From positions 1 through 34,905 of the forward strand of contig NZ_VBVX01000034.1 in assembly GCF_005981925.1 (NCBI RefSeq): a DNA stretch of 34,905 nucleotides. The letters run 5' to 3'. Source of the stretch: Streptomyces albidochromogenes. GTDB lineage: Bacteria > Actinomycetota > Actinomycetes > Streptomycetales > Streptomycetaceae. A program made the position numbers and the translations under genes. The notes beneath the pieces were generated by a model. The model did no database searches, was not told the DNA's origin, and saw only the letters and a list, made by a program, of their open reading frames with translations. Below, piece by piece: positions 29,257-34,905 of this stretch; positions within the stretch are counted from its first letter, which is position 1; the number at the start of each line of letters is the position of its first letter.

Positions 29257-30204
29257 ATGAGTCTGCGGCAGATGGAGTACTTCGTCACGGTCGTCGAGGA
29301 GGCGTCCTTCACCCGAGCGGCCGAGCTGCTGCATGTCACACAGCCCGCCCTCTCGCACCAGATCAAGGCACTGGAGAAGTCCGTCGGTGGCGCGCTGCTG
29401 GAGCGCATGCCGCGCGGCGTGCGGCTGACCGCGATGGGCCGTGCCTTCCTCCCGCATGCCGAACTCGCCGTGCACAGCGCCGGCCAGGCCCGGCGGGCCG
29501 CCAGGGCAGCCGCCGGGGCGGAGGGCGGCGAAATACACATTGCGACCGTGCACTCCGTGGCCGTGGGCATTCTGCCCGACGTCTTCGCCCGGTGGCGCCG
29601 CGCGCACCCGGGCGTGGCCCTCGTGCTGCACGAGTACGCGACGACCGAGGCGCTGGAGGAGCAACTGGAGCGGGGGGTGGCCGACCTGGCGGTCGGGCCG
29701 GCCCCGGCGCGCTCGTGGCAGGGCCCGGTCGTGCCGGTGGGCGAGGAGGAGATCGTGCTGGTCGCAGCCTTCGACGACCCTCTCGCGGGGCGTGGTTCGG
29801 TGCACCTGGCGGAGCTGGCCGACCGCACCTGGGTGCGGTGCGCGATGGAGGCGGTGATCGACGGGCAGCGGTTTCTCGACTGGGCGTGTGCCAGGGAAGG
29901 GTTCGTACCGCGCACAGCGGTACGAACCGAGCACACCTCCACGGCGGTGCGCATGGCGGCGGCCGGCGTCGGCGTCGCCACGGCGCCATCGCACGTCGTG
30001 CGCGGTGCGGTGGGCGAGGACTGCGTGGTACTCCCGGTCGATCCGCCGTGGCGGCGCGCCCTGACCGTCTTCTCCCGCGTGGAGCTCACGGGCGCGGCGT
30101 CGGCGTTCGCGGGCCTGCTCTGTGAAGCGTGGCCGTACAGGAAGCCCGGGAAGCATCTGGAAGAGGCATATGAGATGTGCGAGGGCCGCACTGCGGCAAC
30201 GTGA
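29257..30204 (+). CDS. LysR family transcriptional regulator
   Basis: 315 residues. The N-terminal winged helix (1-60) reads MSLRQMEYFVTVVEEASFTR, then AAELLHVTQPALSHQIKALE. The effector domain (about 88-290) starts EIHIATVHSVAVGILPDVFA and contains VRMAAAGVGVATAPSHVV. The start at 29257 is supported by GGGGAGAG at 29243-29250; the open frame continues upstream without support. It is divergent from lpdA, so control of lpdA and autoregulation are likely. The ligand is unknown. The C terminus has about 20 extra residues compared with typical members. Confidence 0.93.
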   Translation: MSLRQMEYFVTVVEEASFTRAAELLHVTQPALSHQIKALEKSVGGALLERMPRGVRLTAMGRAFLPHAELAVHSAGQARRAARAAAGAEGGEIHIATVHSVAVGILPDVFARWRRAHPGVALVLHEYATTEALEEQLERGVADLAVGPAPARSWQGPVVPVGEEEIVLVAAFDDPLAGRGSVHLAELADRTWVRCAMEAVIDGQRFLDWACAREGFVPRTAVRTEHTSTAVRMAAAGVGVATAPSHVVRGAVGEDCVVLPVDPPWRRALTVFSRVELTGAASAFAGLLCEAWPYRKPGKHLEEAYEMCEGRTAAT

Positions 30205-30499
30205 CGCGGAGCACAGAAAGCCGACGCACTGGCCCTGGTCAGCCTTCCAGAGCCAGCCGCCGAGCTTGGACTCGGCGCGGCGTTGGCCGCAACGGAGCTG
30301 AAAATCCTTGCTGCACGCCCCCGGAGGCTGCGGACCGTACCGGGCGCATCCGGCAACGTGCCACCTCGATGCGGTGACCTGGTTCCAGGAACCCGACTCG
30401 GGCAGTGCATTTGCAGGCGATCGCCACGGCAGTCCTGCAGCTCACCCCTATCGACATCCGGCACCGCCGGTGCGATCGGCGCCGCCCCCGCAATGTGGA
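30205..30499. other. intergenic stretch without a supported gene
   Basis: Short frames only. A minus-strand frame carries on past the Tn3 remnant without homology. Nothing else can be supported. Confidence 0.35.
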
Positions 30500-30850
30500 G
30501 GGTACTGTGCTGCCGTAGTGCAGCACGGTGTTGCCGAGTTCCAGTACTCGACGACCTGGAGCCCACCGTGGATCTCTCGGCGCAGGCCGGGGCTCGCCAG
30601 GTAGTCGCGGGCGAAGATGATGCGCACGGCGCGGCCGAGTTCTTCGAGGGCCTGGCAGGTGGGGTGCTTAGGGCCGCCGCGGGTGAAGCGCCGCAGCACC
30701 TGATCGGCCTCCGCCGTCGCGAGGCGGAGCACGGTGGCGTACTTGACCATCTGGTCGTACTGCTGCTCGATCAGCTCCCAGCGGATCGGCCGAGTCAGCG
30801 AGGCACCGGGGGCCGGCCAGCCGGGCGGCGTGTCGTCCGGGCGGTCACAC
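30500..30850 (-). mobile_element. Tn3-family transposase (TnpA) internal remnant
   Basis: The minus strand reads [20 protein letters not shown], then [39 protein letters not shown] and [18 protein letters not shown]. This order is characteristic of the C-terminal DDE region of Tn3-family transposases. Homology stops at both ends, and no resolvase or 38-bp Tn3 repeat was found nearby. Confidence 0.75.
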
Positions 30851-31009
30851 TAGGAGCCTGACCCGCACCTCACCACTCTCACGGTCCACCTGCACCGCAT
30901 GACTGGCTTGCAATCCGGACTGCCAGCAGCGCCGACCTGAGAGCGGCACGAACGCCCTCAAACTCCACATTATCCCGGCCCATTGGGCCCAGTTCTCCGC
31001 CAGGGACCC
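30851..31009 (-). other. coding-like scrap, family unknown
   Basis: A minus-strand frame ends with LQASHAVQVDRESGEVRVRL before a stop near 30850. The residue pattern looks like a real protein C terminus, but the part upstream is not coherent and no family was recognised. It lies between the Tn3 and ISL3 remnants. Confidence 0.25.
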
Positions 31010-31486
31010 ACCCCACCATCCAGGGCAGCTACCAGCGGGTCCGCGCCTACTTCCGGGAGAAGCACCTGTCACCGAGCCCCGTCACAGCTCGCCCACCGTC
31101 ACCCCGCGCCGTCGCCGGATGGATCGTGCGCCGTCCGGAGTCCCTCCCCGAGACGGAGCACCTTCGAATCAAAGCCGTTCTGGCCCACTCCCCCGCACTC
31201 GATGCTGTCACCGGCCACGTCCGCTCCTTCGGCCAGATGCTCACCGAGCGCCAAGGCGAACGACTGCCGCAGTGGCTCGACGCCGTCCGGCGAGACGACC
31301 TCCCCCAGCCTCCACACCTTCGGTGCGGGCATCGACCGTGACCGCGACGCGGTGATTGCCGGCCTCACGCTGCCCTGGAGCTCCGGCGCCGTCGAAGGAC
31401 ACGTCAATCGGATCAAGATGCTGAAGCGCCAGGTGTTCGGCCGGGCCGGCTTCGAACTTCACCGAAAGCGAGTCCTGCTGTCGTGA
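31010..31486 (+). mobile_element. ISL3-type transposase C-terminal half, frameshifted
   Basis: The plus strand reads YQRVRAYFREKHLSPSPVTA, VAGWIVRRPESLPETEHLRI and VTGHVRSFGQMLTERQGERL. Then, in another frame from about 31310, it reads LHTFGAGIDRDRDAVIAGLT, SSGAVEGHVNRIKMLKRQVF and GRAGFELHRKRVLL. The last part contains the final Glu region (S-G-x-VEG-x-VN-x-IK-x-LKR) of ISL3 DDE transposases. The 5' half is absent, so it is inactive. Confidence 0.8.
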
Positions 31487-31558
31487 CTCAAGCTGTGCCA
31501 TTGGACAGGGGTCCAGGAAGTTGCGCGAAATTGGCAAGCCCCCCGCCCGGCCTCGGTG

Positions 31559-32113
31559 CTACCCGACCCGCGCTCGCCGCCACTCCACTTCCCCGGCGGC
31601 CATCGGGGCCTGGATGCTGTAAACGTCGCCGACCCGCAGATTGTCCGGCGTGCTGTACTCGCCGTAGGTGCCTATGACGGAGACGGCCACATGGGAATCG
31701 GGCTGCCAGAAAGTACGGAAATGCGGGGCATTCACCGGGACTTCCGGGATCTCCAACAGGGTGACGCCGCGCCGCACCAATAGGCGTTGGAGCTTTTCGA
31801 ACCGAAGCCTGGGAGTGAACCGCCCGTACCGGGCACGAAGCGCGTCGTTGACGAGGGTGCGGTCCCGGTACGCGAGCCGGTGCACCTGCAGGGTGCAGTG
31901 GTGGCCCGACCAGGGATGGTCGGCGGAAGCGCGGTCCCAGTAGAACTCGGCGAGGCCGTAGTCACGGCACATGCTGCGGTCGCCGAAGGTGTTCTCGGCG
32001 AAGTCCGACCCAAGGGCCTTGGTGACGTGGCCGGGAGAATCCGCGGGGCCCACGCCGAGCAAGGTGCCGGTGGTGACGAAGTCCACGTAGAACGCCAGGG
32101 AATGCGGAGTCAT
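31559..32113 (-). CDS. hypothetical protein, unknown family (184 aa)
   Basis: A convincing gene with strong GC bias. The start ATG at 32113 has GAGG upstream on the minus strand; the longer open frame upstream is not coding-like. The protein is soluble-looking. It begins MTPHSLAFYVDFVTTGTLLG and includes KALGSDFAENTFGDRSMCRD, then YGLAEFYW and LEIPEVPVNAPHFRTFWQPD. The pattern of a small alpha/beta protein with conserved RDYGL-EF-W resembles uncharacterised Streptomyces proteins found near toxins or in accessory regions, but no role is assigned. It stands alone next to IS remnants. Confidence 0.7.
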   Translation of the reverse strand: MTPHSLAFYVDFVTTGTLLGVGPADSPGHVTKALGSDFAENTFGDRSMCRDYGLAEFYWDRASADHPWSGHHCTLQVHRLAYRDRTLVNDALRARYGRFTPRLRFEKLQRLLVRRGVTLLEIPEVPVNAPHFRTFWQPDSHVAVSVIGTYGEYSTPDNLRVGDVYSIQAPMAAGEVEWRRARVG

Positions 32114-32420
32114 GGCCGATCCTCGATGCGGTGTGGTCCAACGTGATAAGGGGAGCGTCCCCACCGGGAGTGTCCACCACCCGTGTCCACCCGCATGGGA
32201 ACCGCCGGGCCCCGGTCGACCCGGCAAAGACCTTACTCCGCCCCGGCCGCTTCACTACCTCCAGACTTCCAGGACCCACGTCTCGCTTGTCTCGCCCATT
32301 CCGCGCACCGAACATCTCCAGTTAATGCAACCTCCCGGAGGCCGAGGCGAGCGTCAGCCGTCGCTCAGCGTGCTTGCTCCACGTAAGCGAGAACCTGAGA
32401 ATCGGGAGGCACCCGGCTGC
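32114..32420. other. intergenic stretch without a supported gene
   Basis: Contains the upstream region of the minus-strand hypothetical gene and the end of the transporter gene. No gene, repeat or site of note could be supported. Confidence 0.4.
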
Positions 32421-33236
32421 TCAGGTGTGACGGGCGAGCTTGACTGCTGAGACGAACAGGATTACGGCCAGCGCGGGGATGAGCACCAGGTCCGGGAACA
32501 CGCCGAGAAGCACTCCGCCCAGTACTGCCCCAGTGATGGAGCCGGCGGCCATGACCGCCGTAAAGCGGAGGTTGGCGCTGAGGACGGCGAAGCTGCCGTC
32601 GCGGCTGTAGCGGGCGAGCGCGACCAGCATGGTCGGCAGGGATACCAGCAGGGAGAGACTTCCGGCGGTCTTGATGGCCTCGCCGAACAGCAGCACGATC
32701 GTCGGGATCAGCAGCTCGCCGCCGGCCACGCCCATGATCGCGGCAACCACACCGATGCCGAACCCGGCTGCGACTCCGGCGGGGATCTGGGCCCAAAGCG
32801 GCAGCGCGAGGGTATTCAGGGTGGTGGTGTGGGTGACCACGAGCGCGGCAGCCATAAGGACCATCAGGGCCGCCAGCACCTTGTAGAGGGTGGTGCTGCG
32901 CATGCGGACCGCCCAGGACGCGCCGGCCCAGGCGCCGAGGAGGCTGCCGGCCAGCAGGTTGATCGCGACGGGCCAGCGGGCGGCGACCTCGGCGGCCGGG
33001 ACTGCGGTTAGCCGGGCGGGCAGCGCGACCAGGACCACGACCAGGCTCATCGCCTTGTTCAGGATGATGGCCGAGAGCGCGGTGAATCCAAAGAGGCTGA
33101 TCAGCAGTGGCAGGCGGAATTCGGCACCGCCCAGCCCGATCATCCCGCCCAGAACGCCGATGGCCGCTCCCGCACCGAACACCGCAGGTGCTGAGTGCGT
33201 CGGCCGCAGGGGACGGAGGGTCTGGTCCGTGGTCAT
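32421..33236 (-). CDS. TauE/SafE-type (sulfite exporter) membrane permease
   Basis: 271 residues with seven to eight membrane helices in two related halves. Each half begins with a Gly-rich helix: VFGAGAAIGVLGGMIGLGGA near the N terminus and GIGVVAAIMGVAGGELLIPT in the middle, the twin signature of the TauE/SafE (DUF81) family. Members export sulfite, sulfonates or other small anions across the cytoplasmic membrane. The start at 33236 (MTTDQTLRPLRP) is chosen because GAGG lies nine bases upstream; the long frame before it is the shadow of another region. It stands alone, so the substrate cannot be inferred from neighbours. Confidence 0.9.
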   Translation of the reverse strand: MTTDQTLRPLRPTHSAPAVFGAGAAIGVLGGMIGLGGAEFRLPLLISLFGFTALSAIILNKAMSLVVVLVALPARLTAVPAAEVAARWPVAINLLAGSLLGAWAGASWAVRMRSTTLYKVLAALMVLMAAALVVTHTTTLNTLALPLWAQIPAGVAAGFGIGVVAAIMGVAGGELLIPTIVLLFGEAIKTAGSLSLLVSLPTMLVALARYSRDGSFAVLSANLRFTAVMAAGSITGAVLGGVLLGVFPDLVLIPALAVILFVSAVKLARHT

Positions 33237-33499
33237 GACGGCCATCCTCGCTGGTGGCCTGCCTCTGCTGCTACGGCGCGCTCCGACCTTCGGGGCAAGC
33301 CACCCCGACCCCGCCATCGGGTCTTGCGCCGCTCTGTCACCGGGATGCGCCGGCAACACCGAGGCGACGCTCTGCTCGACCCCGCGGCCATCGACTCCTG
33401 GTTCCGCGAAACCACCGCGGCCGACCCTTGGGCTCCAGACCCGCTGCCGCACACGGTCGACCGCGACGTGCGTGCCCAAGTCGACGTATCCCTGGCCGC

Positions 33500-33930
33500 G
33501 GTAGCGGGGGTGGGCGTTGCCGATCGTCAGCCACCGGTTGGCTTAAGCAGCGAGGCGGGGGCCGAAGCGGCAGGACTGTGACAGGGACAGGGCGCCCGTC
33601 GAAGCCGGTCATGATGTCGCGGGCGCCGCGCCATCCGTAGATGGCCTCGGCGGAGTCGCCGACCATGACCAACTGGGCGTGGGCGCGTTAGGCGGCGATG
33701 ATCCGTCCGAGGACCGGGTTGGTGTCCTGTGCCTCGTCGAGCAAGAGGAAGTCGGCTCGATCTCCGGTTCGGACAGGGCCCACATCTTCAGGTAGTGGTC
33801 GTGGTCGAAGCTGGACGCTTCCCACTCCGGGTGCTGGAGTCCGGGCCAGGCGTTGCGGGCGAACGGCAGTACAGCCCTGCTGACTTCGGCGTGGAGGTCC
33901 TCGCCCTCCAGGCCCCGGATCGCCCGTGGC
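33500..33930 (-). pseudogene. decayed UvrD/REP-type helicase fragment
   Basis: The minus strand reads AEVSRAVLPFARNAWPGLQH and FDHDHYLKMWALSEPEIE, then in another frame ADFLLLDEAQDTNPVLG (Walker B, DEAQ) and, after a TAA at 33690, LVMVGDSAEAIYGWRGARDI (motif III, GDSxQAIYGWRGA) and SQSCRFGPRLAA (motif IV-like). There are at least one frameshift near 33758 and in-frame stops at 33690 and about 33543. Neither the Walker A part nor the C-terminal motifs V and VI are present. Superfamily 1 identity is clear and the gene is dead. Confidence 0.8.
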
Positions 33931-34038
33931 CACCCTCAGCCCCGCGCCGTGAGGGGAGGCCCCGGGGCCGCCGCGGGGGTGTCAGCGCCCCGGGCTATCC
34001 TTCCCGGCACCGCACACCGACCGTGAGGATCATCAGTA

Positions 34039-34905
34039 GTGACCGGCCTGTCCGCCTTTCCGCTTCCCTTCCAGAGCACCCGTTCCCCGGCGTTCACGAC
34101 GCCCCGGACGTTGCGGGAGCTGCAGATGATGCAGTGCAGTTCGCACCTGCGCGCCAAGCCCGCGTGGTTCGACAAGATGAACGACGCCGACGTCACCGCC
34201 CGGTGGACGCAGGAGGCGATGGCGCAGGGCATGACCGAGGCTCAGGTGCGCTACGTCCTCGCCGAGCTGGAGCACTACGCCGCCTTGCGGGACGCGCGCA
34301 CCGGCGTCGAAGTCTCCGCGGTCGACGGTGTCTGGCAGTCTGACATCCTCGTCGACGAGGAGCTCAGGACCCGGCTGCGCGAGGCGGTCCGGGTCCTGGA
34401 AGAGGTCCCGGAAACGGAGCGGGACTGGCACCCAGGCTGCGACGGCCAGGTGCTGGACCTCGTCCATCCCTCCCTGTTCTGTCTGGTGAGGGAGGCGAGC
34501 GGAGGTCCCGAGCAGGCGTGGCAGAACCCGACGAAGCACTACGCGAAGTACGAGTTCTCTGAGCGGTTCCAGTGGCTGCCCACGGACGTCGACGTCAGCG
34601 CCGACGGAGCCGTCGCCTTCCGCTCGTACGTCAACAACGTCCACCCCGAAGAGCACCGCGCACTGGAGTCCGTCCTGCCGGACCTGTTCGCGCGCCTGCG
34701 CCCGCTGTTCGAGAACGTGCTCACCGATCTGCGGCACCCGCGGCCCCTGCGGATCGAGGCCGACCCCTACAGCTGGTACGACTCCGAGCCGGAGTACCCG
34801 CACAAGTCGTCCTACCCCGACAACGACGCCTACTTGGAGGCCCGCGCCGCCTGGGACGAGGCGTACGAGGAGTGGTTCGAGAACCGCCACCCGATCGTCC
34901 CGGAC
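34039..34905 (+). CDS. DUF4246 family protein, partial (runs off the right edge)
   Basis: 289 residues are visible without a stop, so the gene continues beyond the window. The GTG at 34039 follows GAGG by 11 bases and an in-frame stop lies just upstream. Features are TLRELQMMQCSSHLRAKPAW, WTQEAMAQGMTEAQVRYVLA, a central HPSLFCLVREA and QWLPTDVDVSADGAVAFRSY. These match DUF4246, a large family shared by fungi and actinomycetes with no established activity, in which full-length proteins have several hundred residues. No signal peptide. The neighbour on the left is a dead helicase; the right neighbour is outside the window. Confidence 0.8.
   Translation, partial: MTGLSAFPLPFQSTRSPAFTTPRTLRELQMMQCSSHLRAKPAWFDKMNDADVTARWTQEAMAQGMTEAQVRYVLAELEHYAALRDARTGVEVSAVDGVWQSDILVDEELRTRLREAVRVLEEVPETERDWHPGCDGQVLDLVHPSLFCLVREASGGPEQAWQNPTKHYAKYEFSERFQWLPTDVDVSADGAVAFRSYVNNVHPEEHRALESVLPDLFARLRPLFENVLTDLRHPRPLRIEADPYSWYDSEPEYPHKSSYPDNDAYLEARAAWDEAYEEWFENRHPIVPD

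Noticed and set aside
29178..30566. A 462-codon minus-strand frame opposite the LysR gene
   Set aside because: Ser/Arg/Thr-rich with no motif, while the plus strand carries a complete LysR protein.

Overview
The window reads as chromosome of a Streptomyces-like actinomycete: very high GC, third-position GC bias in every convincing gene, GTG/TTG starts, several apparently leaderless genes, a rare TTA codon in one small secreted protein, and families typical of the group (an ArsR-type regulator of the DUF5937 kind, DUF6355, DUF4246, an F420-type Ddn-like reductase, a MocR regulator). About half of the window is compact small transcription units; the rest is decayed sequence with truncated transposases of at least five IS/Tn families and frameshifted gene remnants. 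That mix resembles a chromosome arm or another accessory region more than a conserved core. No rRNA, tRNA or CRISPR array was seen.

Layout. 1-4670: a cold-shock protein and a polytopic membrane protein lie among decayed pieces (a possible minus-strand gene at the left edge, a broken ArsR-type regulator, a broken ATP-binding anti-sigma-like gene). 4675-7030: a two-domain VOC protein, an unknown 243-residue protein and a four-helix membrane protein. 7046-10613: a strong inverted repeat, a frameshifted ATP-binding protein, a TetR/DUF2867 divergent pair with a perfect 26-bp palindrome, and an intact DUF5937/ArsR-type regulator. 11000-12570: a DUF6355 secreted protein with a TTA codon and a Pro/Gly/Tyr-tailed membrane protein. 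12590-13365: IS630 and phosphotransferase fragments. 13366-18731: three regulator-plus-enzyme modules, namely SDR + Ddn-like reductase with HxlR, MocR with a DJ-1/PfpI protein, and PadR with an isochorismatase-type hydrolase. 18740-19830: a graveyard of IS5- and IS701-type pieces that truncates an unknown gene. 19962-23370: a PucR-type regulator divergent from a ferredoxin-reductase and fatty-acid desaturase operon. 23371-24440: decayed ISL3 material and a partial conserved hypothetical. 24611-25727: a DUF1772 membrane protein and TetR with twin palindromes. 25858-27106: IS630-type ends around a truncated transposase and a small membrane protein gene, followed by an AraC remnant. 27752-30204: dihydrolipoyl dehydrogenase divergent from LysR. 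30500-31486: Tn3 and ISL3 remnants. 31559-33236: an unknown 184-residue protein and a TauE/SafE-type transporter. 33500-33930: a dead UvrD-type helicase. 34039 to the right edge: an open DUF4246 gene.

How the genes work together. The recurring unit is a local regulator divergently paired with one or two redox or small-molecule enzymes, with a dyad symmetry in the short intergenic region (8347-8372, 14423-14448, 16441-16461, 18002-18029, 21142-21157, 25076-25139, 29182-29203). The best-defined functional pair is the reductase/desaturase operon, which has the architecture of a membrane acyl-CoA desaturase and its dedicated NAD(P)H electron donor. No recognisable defence island or biosynthetic cluster was found. 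The strongest leads for something new are the IS630-type ends around a passenger membrane gene, the bldA-type TTA codon in the DUF6355 gene, the symmetric leaderless SDR/HxlR promoter, and two unassigned proteins (5585-6316 and 31559-32113).
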